Shown here: positions 17,534 through 25,639 of the stretch, one piece after another
Numbering within the stretch: the stretch's first letter is position 1
Layout of the letters: every line of letters starts with the position of its first letter
Assembly (NCBI RefSeq): GCF_005404815.1
Contig: NZ_BJDF01000021.1
Coordinates: 1-39,165 of the forward strand
From: Companilactobacillus huachuanensis
GTDB lineage: Bacteria > Bacillota > Bacilli > Lactobacillales > Lactobacillaceae
DNA: 39,165 nt
Direction of reading: 5' to 3'
Notes under the pieces: generated by a model
Seen by the model: the letters and a program-made list of their open reading frames with translations, nothing else
Databases searched by the model: none
Told to the model about the DNA's origin: nothing
Position numbers and translations under genes: made by a program

Positions 17534-17869
17534 ATGAAGAACAAAGTTGTTCGTAATTTCTTAATATTCATTATCTTCTGGTTGGCAATCATGATGGGGA
17601 TGAACGCCATGCACAAGCAACCACTATTTTACAATTTTCCATGGGAAGTGTTGTTGATTTTCCTATTAGCGTTGATTCAAATCGTAACTGAGTATCAACG
17701 TAAAATCGTTTGGAGCATTTATTTTGTAGTTTTCTTTATCTATATGTTACTGGTTGGAGGCTACACAAACTGGACATCGTTAATTATCTTTGCCATAATG
17801 TCAGTCTTTATGACCGCAATTACGTATTATATTGGTAATCAATTCAAAAAAGGCGAACCGAAAAAATGA
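17534..17869 (+). CDS. Small integral membrane protein, 111 aa
   Basis: GAGAGGGG precedes the ATG. Three to four membrane segments cover nearly the whole length (NFLIFIIFWLAIMMGMNA; VLLIFLLALIQIV; IVWSIYFVVFFIYMLLVGG; LIIFAIMSVFMTAITYYIG), ending in a basic tail. No family is recognised. The stop overlaps the start of the lipoprotein gene (ATGA), so the two are translationally coupled and probably act together. Confidence 0.65.
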   Translation: MKNKVVRNFLIFIIFWLAIMMGMNAMHKQPLFYNFPWEVLLIFLLALIQIVTEYQRKIVWSIYFVVFFIYMLLVGGYTNWTSLIIFAIMSVFMTAITYYIGNQFKKGEPKK

Positions 17870-18627
17870 AAAAACTATTCTGGCTAATTGTGACCTTGAG
17901 TTTACTATTGATGGCAGGTTGCAGTGCTAAAAATAATGACACTAAGCAGCAGGAACAACAGCTTCAACAGATGATTCAAAAGAATCAAAAAGTTTGGAAT
18001 AAGCAAAAAAAATCGGCCGTTAATATTGATCATAAAGGTTATGCACCGTTCATTTCACAGGTTCCCGTGGGTTACAATGACGAAGATATGACGCTGTCAC
18101 ATTTTAAAAATGGCAGTAAGTTAGTTGTCAAAGCTCAGGTTGTCAACTTGGAGCAGGAACGTAAGTCTTTAGTAACTGAAACCAAGGCGACTATTTATAT
18201 TGAAAAGGTTATCTCTGGTAATAAAGCCTATAAAGGTAGAACCATTAAAACTGAGTTTTCTGGTGGTTTGAGTACAGCCAAATATCAATTGACTTCGATT
18301 GAGGGTAATTATGTCGGAGCAAAATTTGGCGTGAAAGATCCGAAGACACCAGTTTATCTCAGTAATCCCAATATCCCAATGCCAAAGATTGGTCAAAAAA
18401 TAATTGTTGGGCTCAATAAATTTCATTCTGAAAATGAGACTGAGAAGAAGATGTATCAAAAGAATGGTTTAACAACCAAGAACTTTTTCGTCATAAGTAA
18501 TCCTGAAGTTACTTATTGGGTTCAAAAAAATGGAGAATTTCAGTTAAATAATCCAGCCTTTTATAAAGATGAGAATAAGCAAGAATATCCTAATTTAAAT
18601 AAGATAACTAATTATTTTAATAAATAA
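17866..18627 (+). CDS. Lipoprotein, 253 aa, unknown function
   Basis: A signal peptide with lipobox LMAGC (Cys19) marks it for lipid anchoring on the outer face of the membrane. A Gln-rich, probably helical linker (QQEQQLQQMIQKNQKVW) precedes a beta-rich domain (about 60-253) with SKLVVKAQVVNLEQE and GQKIIVGLNKFHSE. The family is not recognised. It is coupled by a 4-base overlap to the membrane protein before it. Repeat E4 starts directly after its stop; the likely terminator is at 18967. Confidence 0.7.
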   Translation: MKKLFWLIVTLSLLLMAGCSAKNNDTKQQEQQLQQMIQKNQKVWNKQKKSAVNIDHKGYAPFISQVPVGYNDEDMTLSHFKNGSKLVVKAQVVNLEQERKSLVTETKATIYIEKVISGNKAYKGRTIKTEFSGGLSTAKYQLTSIEGNYVGAKFGVKDPKTPVYLSNPNIPMPKIGQKIIVGLNKFHSENETEKKMYQKNGLTTKNFFVISNPEVTYWVQKNGEFQLNNPAFYKDENKQEYPNLNKITNYFNK

Positions 18628-18943
18628 AGGTTTAGAGTTTAGTTAAGGATGCCGTTTCCAGAGCTGAGAGTATTCAATTGCTGCGCGGAACGGCCCGAGC
18701 CTGGGAAGCGGTCTCGAACCTCGGTTGAAGCCTCGCAAAAACCGCGAGTCTTCAACACGCCCGGTGGTGTAATTGCTAAAGCAATAACGCCACTATCGCT
18801 GCAAATGAATACTCTCAGCTCTTCCAACTAATTTTTTTATGGCAGGAACAATAAATGAAGACTTCTGATTATTCGAATTGAGTAGCTCTAGGCATGTAGT
18901 AATAAAAGGTATATCAAATTATCACCTTTCAATTTTCAGCTAT
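18628..18943 (+). repeat. Structured repeat copy E4 (complete, with terminal inverted repeats)
   Basis: The ends AAGGTTTAGAG... and ...CACCTTTCAATTTTCAGC form imperfect terminal inverted repeats. Inside is the outer stem (18660-18681 with 18801-18822, one mismatch in 22), arm 1 (CGAGCC...GGTCTCG), arm 2 (TTGAAGCCTCGC with GCGAGTCTTCAA) and arm 3 (GTGGTGTAATTGC-TAAA-GCAATAACGCCAC). It starts at the stop codon of the lipoprotein gene. Confidence 0.9.
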
Positions 18944-18966
18944 TGAATTTAAAATTCACAATAATA

Positions 18967-19020
18967 TTAATCAAAAAGAGAAACTGAATATTTTTTTATT
19001 CAGCTTCTCTTTTTGATTAA
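18967..19020. terminator. Long bidirectional terminator
   Basis: Arms of 24 bases (TTAATCAAAAAGAGAA... with ...TTCTCTTTTTGATTAA) pair with one mismatch around a T-rich loop. Confidence 0.75.
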
Positions 19021-19047
19021 GGGGAGGTTCGAACTTGCATGAATTAA

Positions 19048-19217
19048 AAATTAGAATATAATTAATTTTAAACATCATAAATTAGAAACATGAATCTTAA
19101 TTTGATTATCGATCCAAGACTTTATGAACTAATCACCTATATCCATATACAAAACTAATGTTTCTAATTATTTAAAAGAATCATAATATTAAAAATATTA
19201 TAATTATATTCTAATTT
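19048..19217. repeat. AT-rich nested inverted repeat upstream of the MFS gene
   Basis: A perfect 17-bp terminal inverted repeat (AAATTAGAATATAATTA at 19048-19064, its complement at 19201-19217) encloses a second 11-bp pair (ATTAGAAACAT at 19081, ATGTTTCTAAT at 19158). The 170 bp resemble a MITE. The right end supplies TATAAT (19199-19204), a possible -10 for the MFS gene. Confidence 0.5.
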
Positions 19218-19230
19218 AAGAGGGCGCCCC

Positions 19231-20451
19231 ATGGATAAAATAAAAAAACAAATTTATTTAGCAACGTCGGCATCATTTGTATCAGGTTTTGGAAATGGTA
19301 TGTTCTCATTTGCAATTGATCTATATGTTTTACGAAAATCTTCATCGCCTTTATGGTTTGCCGGGACGCAAATAATTTCACCATTGATTGCCTTCTTTCT
19401 ATCAAGGAAGATAGGTAACTTGATAGACAAATATCCTCATAAAACTATTCTCAAGTGGGCATATTTGTGTGAGTTCGTAGTAACCATGTGTTATTTCTTC
19501 CTATTACAACTGAAAATCGTTATGTCGAAGAAGTTTTTGATAACTTTGGTTGTACTTGTTTTTATAAATATCCTTAATTTAGTCGAACAGACGGCTTATC
19601 AGTCATCGGTTATTAACTTGGTGCCGGGAGAAAAAATCCAACGATTGAATTCCTTACAACGTTTGGCTTCATCGTGTTCCCAGATTTTTTCACCAGCACT
19701 CGGAGCAGCTATATATTCGTTGTTAGGAATCTATAATATGATATCAATCAGATTGGTTACAGTAGTTGTTTCCCTATTTTTGATATTAGGTATAGACTTT
19801 CAAGCATCCGTCGAATCGGAACCAGATATTGAATCAGATACTAACGAAAGTCATAATTTTAAAATATTAGAAATTTTACGTGGAAATCGGGTCTTATTGT
19901 ACGCAATTACAATGTCCATAGGAGTGAATATATTTTTAGCAATCTCCAATATTGTACTGCCATTTATGATGGTGCATGTTTTGAAATTTACAAACGGGCA
20001 ATATGGATTGCAACAAACAATGGTCGGAGTTGGATCTATTCTGGCGGGAATCGTCCTATCATTAACGAAAAATATTAAAAATCCCATTCGTATGAGCATG
20101 TTTGCAATGATAAATATCTCCATTTCATTAATGATATTTGGAAGTACTGGAATTTTAAAGACACCACATTTAATTAATCTACTAATTTTCTTCGTTGTAT
20201 CAATTATTATGGGTGCATCATTAGTATCAATGGAAATACCGATGAGTACATATATGCAGTCTTCGATTCCTAAAAATATTCAAGGAAGAATTTTCTCATT
20301 CGTCTTTGGGGCTTCTCAAATAGCAATGCCAATTGGAACAATTATCGGAACAGTTTTAGTATATAAACCCTTTATGCTTCTAGTGATTAGCGGAATCCTG
20401 ATGATGATGTTTGTATTGATTAATTATTGGCGGAATGGGAAAGTAGAATAA
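19231..20451 (+). CDS. MFS transporter, 406 aa
   Basis: About twelve membrane segments are visible, with the MFS loop 2-3 motif GNLIDKYPHKTILKW and a central cytoplasmic loop rich in acidic residues (SVESEPDIESDTNESHN) at about residue 195. Overall it resembles the macrolide-efflux/enterobactin-exporter-like MFS_3 group, so export of a drug or small molecule is likely; the substrate is unknown. The ribosome binding site is weak (GAGGG, eight bases before ATG). The coding sequence is AT-rich, and it stands alone between repeats E4 and E5, which may mean it was acquired. Confidence 0.85.
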   Translation: MDKIKKQIYLATSASFVSGFGNGMFSFAIDLYVLRKSSSPLWFAGTQIISPLIAFFLSRKIGNLIDKYPHKTILKWAYLCEFVVTMCYFFLLQLKIVMSKKFLITLVVLVFINILNLVEQTAYQSSVINLVPGEKIQRLNSLQRLASSCSQIFSPALGAAIYSLLGIYNMISIRLVTVVVSLFLILGIDFQASVESEPDIESDTNESHNFKILEILRGNRVLLYAITMSIGVNIFLAISNIVLPFMMVHVLKFTNGQYGLQQTMVGVGSILAGIVLSLTKNIKNPIRMSMFAMINISISLMIFGSTGILKTPHLINLLIFFVVSIIMGASLVSMEIPMSTYMQSSIPKNIQGRIFSFVFGASQIAMPIGTIIGTVLVYKPFMLLVISGILMMMFVLINYWRNGKVE

Positions 20452-20455
20452 TATT

Positions 20456-20765
20456 TAAAGGTTTGGTAAGTATGCCGTTTCCAGAGCTGAGAGTGTTCAA
20501 TTGTTGCGCGGAACGGCCCGAGCCTGGGAAACGGTCTCGAACCTCGGGAAGCCTCGCAAAAACCGCGAGTCTTCAACGCGCCCGGTGGTGTAATTGCTGA
20601 AGCAATAACGCCACTTTCGCTGCAAATGAATACTCTCAGCTCTTCCAACTAATTTATTTTCTCATGGCAGGAACAAATAAAATGAAATCTTTTGCTTATT
20701 TAAATGGATTTGTTCTATGCCTGAAATAACAATGGTTATATTGGATATTCAACTTTCAAACCTTA
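20456..20765 (+). repeat. Structured repeat copy E5 (complete, with terminal inverted repeats)
   Basis: The ends TAAAGGTTTGGTAAGT and ACTTTCAAACCTTA are inverted repeats. The outer stem (20483-20503 with 20623-20643) carries one A-to-G change that remains a G-U pair. Arms 1-3 are as in E4. It starts five bases after the MFS stop codon. Confidence 0.9.
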
Positions 20766-20793
20766 GTCAATATTAAAAATGAATGATTAATTA

Positions 20794-20894
20794 GTCGGAG
20801 TGAGAGAGAGGTTTTCCACCAGCAGTGATAGTGGTGTTAGGTCGGTGATTTTCCGGCCTTACAGCAGGTGGAAAACCTCCCTCTCACGGAGACG
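20794..20894. repeat. Structured repeat E6 (related, reduced)
   Basis: The outer stem GTGAGAG-AG-AGGTTTTCCACC (20800-20820) pairs with GGTGGAAAACCT-CC-CTCTCAC (20867-20887). Inside is a remnant of arm 3 (GTGGTGTTAGGTCGG...CCGGCCTTAC). Confidence 0.7.
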
Positions 20895-20995
20895 GCCCAA
20901 CAATTTAAATTAGTATTAAACCTCATCTGAATATCAGGAATAATTCATTTATAGTTATATAATTACTGTGATTACATTTAGATGGAGGGATTATT

Positions 20996-22303
20996 TTGAA
21001 AAAGAGTACATCATTATTATTCAGTGGACTTCTAGTTTCAGGTATGGTTTTAGGCGCTGTTACAACACCAACAACAGTTCATGCTGACAATACTGCAACT
21101 ACACAAGCTGCAGCAACTGTAACTAACAATGTTAGATTTGTTGACCAAGATGGCAATTTTATTGCTAATAAGAGTTTGCAAGGTGTTAAAGGTGCAGCTA
21201 TCACATTTGCTCCAGATGGCTATGCAACTCCTACAAACAACACAAATATCTTTGGCGATGACAATGCCACCGTTACAGCAACTGTAAACAAGATGGTTTC
21301 TGTTAAAGTTAACTACGTTGATCAAAACAGTAAGCTTGTTAACTCTGAAGTTGTTAATGGAGGCGTTGGCAATACTGTTAAGTTAACTGATTTACCAGCA
21401 GGCTGTAACTGGGTCAACGATGCTGAACAAACGATTACATTAGTTGAAGGCAAGGAATACAACGTTCCCGTTACTAAGAAAGTTTTCAATACAGTTATCT
21501 TCAAGACTTCTGATAATACTGAAGTTGGCCGTGCTGAAATCTTTGGTGACAAAGTTGGCGATGCAATTAATTTAACAACAAGTCAAATTCCTGCTGGCTA
21601 CAAAGCTGATACAACTAGTTTGACATTACAAACAGACAACAATACGCAATTCATTACCGTAACAAAGAATGCTGAAGCATCAACAGGCACTGTTACAGTC
21701 AATGATAAAGCGGCACAACTTTATTCAATTTATGGCAATGCTATCACAGGCCGTACATTGGACGCTAAATCATCATGGAAAATTTTTGATACTAAAGTTA
21801 TCAAAGGTAAGACATATTACAAAGTTGCTACCAACGAATGGGTTGAAGCTAGTGATGTTACCGTTAATAACGATACAACAGATGGCGTAACACCATTTAC
21901 AAGTAACGTTACAACCGGTGGAGTAGTTTCAACATTGTACGACAAGACTGGTAAAGCATTATCAGGACGCGCCTTGGGTCCAAACACCGCTTGGAAGACA
22001 GCTGGTAAGATGGTTTTGAATGGTAAAACTTATTATCAAGTTGCAACAAATGAGTGGGTTGATGCAAGTACCGTTACCGTTGCTGGAGAAACAACAACCG
22101 ATACAAACGTAACACCATCAAAAGGAGTTGTGACAATCAATTCAAACGTCGCTAATCTTTATACAAAAGGTGGAGTAGCAATTACAGATCGTGCTTTAGG
22201 ACCTGGTACAAAGTGGCAAACAGCTAATAAGATGACTCTTAACGGAGAAACTTATTATCAAGTTGCAACAAATGAGTGGGTTAAGGCAAGTAATTTAAAG
22301 TAG
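20996..22303 (+). CDS. Secreted surface protein with MucBP-like repeats and three SLAP domains, 435 aa
   Basis: The TTG start follows ATGGAGGG. A signal peptide ends at TTVHA. Three MucBP-like repeats (about 42-230; VRFVDQDGNFIANKSLQG..., VKVNYVDQNSKLVNSEVV..., VIFKTSDNTEVGRAEI...) precede three SLAP modules (about 233-290, 300-360, 375-435), each with a ...WVxAS-type ending (YYKVATNEWVEAS, YYQVATNEWVDAS, YYQVATNEWVKAS). SLAP modules hold the protein on the wall non-covalently and MucBP repeats suggest contact with mucin or polysaccharide, so adhesion is the likely role. The gene has a smoother codon pattern than nearby accessory genes and may be well expressed. Repeat E7 starts just after the stop. 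Confidence 0.85.
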   Translation: MKKSTSLLFSGLLVSGMVLGAVTTPTTVHADNTATTQAAATVTNNVRFVDQDGNFIANKSLQGVKGAAITFAPDGYATPTNNTNIFGDDNATVTATVNKMVSVKVNYVDQNSKLVNSEVVNGGVGNTVKLTDLPAGCNWVNDAEQTITLVEGKEYNVPVTKKVFNTVIFKTSDNTEVGRAEIFGDKVGDAINLTTSQIPAGYKADTTSLTLQTDNNTQFITVTKNAEASTGTVTVNDKAAQLYSIYGNAITGRTLDAKSSWKIFDTKVIKGKTYYKVATNEWVEASDVTVNNDTTDGVTPFTSNVTTGGVVSTLYDKTGKALSGRALGPNTAWKTAGKMVLNGKTYYQVATNEWVDASTVTVAGETTTDTNVTPSKGVVTINSNVANLYTKGGVAITDRALGPGTKWQTANKMTLNGETYYQVATNEWVKASNLK

Positions 22304-22311
22304 AGAGTGGA

Positions 22312-22412
22312 GCAGGCCCGGGAATTTCCGAGCATTTGCGTAGCTTCACGAATTATCCGCGTACCTTGCGGATGATTTGGGAAGCTATGCAAAGCGGAAG
22401 AAATTGGCCTGC
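22312..22412. repeat. Long single hairpin E7, related repeat
   Basis: GCAGGCC/GGCCTGC, TTTCCG/CGGAAGAAA, GCATTTGCGTAGCTTC/GAAGCTATGCAAAGC and ATTATCCGC/GCGGATGAT stack into one 101-base hairpin nine bases after a stop codon. Its sequence is only distantly like the cloverleaf copies. Confidence 0.65.
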
Positions 22413-22448
22413 GGAACTCGTTTTAGAGCCACCGCATATATAATTAAC

Positions 22449-22495
22449 CAAAAAGGCATCAATCCAATTGTAAAAAATTGAATTGATGCCTTTTA
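22449..22495. terminator. Terminator after the SLAP gene
   Basis: AAAAGGCATCAAT-C-CAATT pairs with AATTG-A-ATTGATGCCTTTT; it can work both ways. Confidence 0.8.
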
Positions 22496-22592
22496 ATATA
22501 TTAACTGAAGGCTGAAATAAGTTTCAGATTTAATTTATTTAAATAACAATAATTACAGGTAGACATTACTATTATAAAAAAATTAGTCGGAA

Positions 22593-22770
22593 GGGCTGAG
22601 AATATTTACCTGCTGTGGGAGTGGCGTTACGGCTTTAGCCGTTACACCACCGGGCGATTTTGGAGACTTACCGGTCTTTGGTAAGTCTTCAAACAACCGA
22701 GGTTCGAGACCGTTTCTCAGGCTCGGACCGGTCCGCATAGCAGGTGAATGTTCTCAGCACTGGAGACGGC
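22593..22770 (-). repeat. Structured repeat copy E8
   Basis: In minus orientation the outer stem (GCTGAGAACATTCACCTGC with its partner at 22593-22616) encloses arm 1 (GGTCCGAGCC...GGTCTCGAACC), arm 2 (TTTGAAGACTTACC...GGTAAGTCTCCAAA) and arm 3 (GTGGTGTAACGGC-TAAA-GCCGTAACGCCAC). It lies just past the amidase stop codon. Confidence 0.85.
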
Positions 22771-22779
22771 GGCATAGTA

Positions 22780-23661
22780 TTAAACCTTATAAGAATCAGC
22801 CACCCACTCCTGAGTAGCAACTCGATGGTAAACAACTCCATCAACAACTTTCTTCTGGTCAGTATACCAAACCGAATTATTACCCAAAGCACGATTTCCG
22901 ATGGGAACAACTTGATTATCAACATTGATACCAACTAATGGCACGAAAGAACCGTGAGCATTATTAACTTTGATAACATGATCACTTTGACCATTAACAT
23001 CACCATAAGTTTTCAAATTATTATAGTAAGTTTTGATTAAATCATTAAATTGATCCATATCATAACCCCAAGTACTGAAGTAATAGACAGGATCCTGATG
23101 AGTAGTTTCATGCCAAGTATTGCTGACTTGGGCGTGAGAGACAACTGTTTGACCAGGAATATCTGGTAAATTGTATTGAATCAACTTCGAAGCAATGTAA
23201 TAAGCATCATTTGAAAGCGAACGAGCAAAAGCATCGTAGGAGTTGACCCGACAGAGTTCAACTTGAACGTAACGAGCATTGGCAGTTGGACCGGCACCCC
23301 AGACAGCATAGTCGGTATTATGAATATTGAGAATCTCACTGTCATCGACAAAAGCGTGAACGTAGGTTTCCAGAGTAGGCCAGTGAGCATTGAAACGGTC
23401 TGTAAATTGTTGAGCCGTAACATTAGCCTCTGAAGTTTCATGAACCACGATACCCTCAGGATGACCAATACCCTTGCGGTAACCAGTCCATTCGCTGAAA
23501 GTTCCTTCTTGATTTTGAATTGTAACCGGTTTGATTTTGTTAGAAATGATGTAATCGTTAATTTTTGATGCAGCTTTGACGGTTGTAGCATGAGTCAAAC
23601 TAAGTACTGAAAATAACATTATAAAAAATGTGATTGAAAATAATTTCTTTTTAGTGATAAT
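22780..23661 (-). CDS. N-acetylmuramoyl-L-alanine amidase with SLAP domain, 293 aa
   Basis: After a signal peptide (KKKLFSITFFIMLFSVLSLTH...VKA) comes an Amidase_2 domain (about 45-215) with zinc-ligand candidates in GIVVHETSE and in SHAQVSNTWHETTHQDP; it would cut the amide bond between muramic acid and the stem peptide. One SLAP module (about 235-293; IGNRALGNNSVWYTDQ...VATQEWV) targets it to the wall. Start: AGGGGG is followed after four bases by ATT ATC ACT AAA AAG, with no ATG, GTG or TTG at proper distance, so an AUU (or AUC) start is proposed. The first in-frame ATG upstream (23697) has no binding site and would put hydrophobic residues before the lysines. Confidence 0.85.
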   Translation of the reverse strand: MITKKKLFSITFFIMLFSVLSLTHATTVKAASKINDYIISNKIKPVTIQNQEGTFSEWTGYRKGIGHPEGIVVHETSEANVTAQQFTDRFNAHWPTLETYVHAFVDDSEILNIHNTDYAVWGAGPTANARYVQVELCRVNSYDAFARSLSNDAYYIASKLIQYNLPDIPGQTVVSHAQVSNTWHETTHQDPVYYFSTWGYDMDQFNDLIKTYYNNLKTYGDVNGQSDHVIKVNNAHGSFVPLVGINVDNQVVPIGNRALGNNSVWYTDQKKVVDGVVYHRVATQEWVADSYKV

Positions 23662-23792
23662 GATTCCCCCTATAAATACCAATATTAAGGGTAACATAGT
23701 AGGAACTAAGGGGATTTTACATAATTGTTACAATGAAAAAATTACAGAAAAAAAGGAAGGTAACTAGAAGTCATCTTCCTAACATATTAGTA

Positions 23793-24112
23793 ACTAAAGG
23801 TTGAAAGTTTAGGTAACTATGCCGTTTCCAGAGCTGAGAGTATTCAATTGCTGCGCGGAACGGCCCGAGCCAGAAAGCGGTCTCGAGCCTCGGTTGAAGC
23901 CTCGCAAAACCAGCGAGTCTTCAACACGCCCGGTGGTGTAATTGCTGAAGCAATAACGCCACTTTCGCTGCAAATGAATACTCTCAGCTCTTCCAACTAG
24001 TTTATTTTTTTAATAACGGGAATAAAATGAAGATTTCTGATTATTTAAATAAATTAACTCTAAGCCTGTGATAGCAATGGCTAGATTGATTTTTCACCCT
24101 TTAACCTTCAGT
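23793..24112 (+). repeat. Structured repeat copy E9 (complete, with terminal inverted repeats)
   Basis: The ends ACTAAAGGTTGAAAG and CTTTAACCTTCAGT are inverted repeats. The core is nearly identical to E4 and E5. The right end overlaps the stop codon of the minus-strand gene at 24112 by one base. It fills most of the gap between that gene and the amidase. Confidence 0.9.
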
Positions 24113-25572
24113 TAGTAGGCTTGAGCGGTTTTTTTAGAACGCAATTTAATGGGATGAAGAGCATGTAAAGCATTGTATAGTCCCAGACTACCAACAACGG
24201 CAATCACTGGTAAAAATTCGATTCGATAGCGACCTTGAACTTCAATTAACAATTGAACAACCGCAAAAGCCATCAGTGGTAACAATAATAGATATAAATT
24301 ATCATTAAATTTAGTTTTGAAGAGTGCAAGCGATCCAAGCCATGAGAAGGTTATCAGAATAATTGAACCAACGTATGCCAAAAAATTAATTCGATCTACT
24401 GTTTTGATGGAGTGAGTCATCCGTATATTGGCGGCGTCAGTTGCCATTGTTCGACTGGACCAAAGTCCTTGTGTCTTGTGAATGAAGAGTGGTACCCAAG
24501 CATGGTTTTCATTGAGGTAAGCAATTTCTTTATGTAACTGAGCTTTCTCAACTTTACTCATTTGTTTACGAGTTTTGTCAGGATTGATCAATTTATCCAT
24601 GTCTGGCGAGTAAGTCCCGTTAGATTGGTAATTTAAACCAGTAACGAATTTCCATTCAGGGTCATTGTTAGTTAAGCCATAGGCATTGATACCACTAGCT
24701 TTGATACCCCAACTTGAGAGTGAAAATAGCACAAAATAAATTATAAGTGTTAATAAAACTTTTAGTGTGGCGTGATAATCCTTGTTCTTTAATAGTAGAT
24801 AAATCAATGCATAGACGACGATACCCGCAATAACAACTGGTCCAATCGGACGAATCAAACATCCACCAGTTAAAGTTATTCCCGCTAAAATGTAATATTT
24901 TAATTTGTTTTGCATTATTAAATAGAAGGTAACTAGGTAGAACAACGAACCAAGATATTGGTTACTTGCTTGACTGTTTAGAGCAAACCAGTCGAGGTCA
25001 ATCATCAAAATGAGAATTGAAAGACGTGCCATTTTGATATTGTTAAATATTTTCACAACGAATAGGTAGGTGAAAAGTAGTATCAATGCTTGATAAACGA
25101 CATTGAGAAATTGAATAGCAAAAATATGATAACCAAATATTTTAGAAATAATCATAGCGTATACAAAGTAGCCCGATTGATAAGCATATTTTGAAAAATA
25201 GTCATTGTCAGTTTGATAAAGTGGATCCCCAATTTTATAATCCAATAGTCGATCCCAGAAGTTACCGAAATCACTGAGTTGGATCGATGGGACCTTAGAG
25301 ATCCAAAAGAGTGCCATTATCATAAAGACTAATAACATTGAAATGACTACGAGCCAGTTGAGCGTGTGGTCATCTGTTTTGATTCTCGTTAATCCATAGC
25401 CAATTAGGATAATCAGCATGATAAAGACCAGACCAATAACTACATTGTGAACATTTTGGAATAGAAAATTATGGTAGTAGAAGACCAGCATCAGTAGGAA
25501 TGCTGCGGTTGTGAATATGGCGACGCAAGCTAGAATTGTTTTGTTGATGATAGTTTGGAATGTTTCGATAAT
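24112..25572 (-). CDS. Multi-span membrane protein, GT-C glycosyltransferase-like, 486 aa
   Basis: About twelve membrane segments are visible. The first outer loop carries LSDFGNFWDRLLDYKIGDP, with an Asp in the place used by GT-C glycosyltransferases (ArnT/PMT type) to bind a polyprenyl-phosphate sugar. A long extracellular loop near 300-370 ends in HKTQGLWSS. It probably transfers a sugar to a wall polymer or protein, but the donor and target are unknown. Start: AAGGGGG is followed by AAAAC ATT ATC GAA ACA; the only standard start upstream is a TTG (25593) inside a terminator hairpin without binding site, and the next ATG lies within the first membrane span. An AUU start is therefore proposed. 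Confidence 0.75.
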   Translation of the reverse strand: MIETFQTIINKTILACVAIFTTAAFLLMLVFYYHNFLFQNVHNVVIGLVFIMLIILIGYGLTRIKTDDHTLNWLVVISMLLVFMIMALFWISKVPSIQLSDFGNFWDRLLDYKIGDPLYQTDNDYFSKYAYQSGYFVYAMIISKIFGYHIFAIQFLNVVYQALILLFTYLFVVKIFNNIKMARLSILILMIDLDWFALNSQASNQYLGSLFYLVTFYLIMQNKLKYYILAGITLTGGCLIRPIGPVVIAGIVVYALIYLLLKNKDYHATLKVLLTLIIYFVLFSLSSWGIKASGINAYGLTNNDPEWKFVTGLNYQSNGTYSPDMDKLINPDKTRKQMSKVEKAQLHKEIAYLNENHAWVPLFIHKTQGLWSSRTMATDAANIRMTHSIKTVDRINFLAYVGSIILITFSWLGSLALFKTKFNDNLYLLLLPLMAFAVVQLLIEVQGRYRIEFLPVIAVVGSLGLYNALHALHPIKLRSKKTAQAY

Positions 25573-25592
25573 GTTTTCCCCCTTAAATGACA

Positions 25593-25624
25593 AAAGCAGC
25601 CTATGAACGGGCTGCTTTTTGTTT
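25593..25624. terminator. Terminator after the glucosaminidase gene
   Basis: AAAGCAGCC (25593-25601) pairs with GGCTGCTTT (25610-25618). The T run is short on the minus strand and longer on the plus strand. Confidence 0.65.
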
Positions 25625-25639
25625 TAAAAAATTAGTAGA

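Noticed and set aside
18628-18943. tRNA-like cloverleaf
   Set aside because: There are three arms and a closing stem, but far larger than a tRNA, with no anticodon arm, TTCGA loop or CCA-type end.
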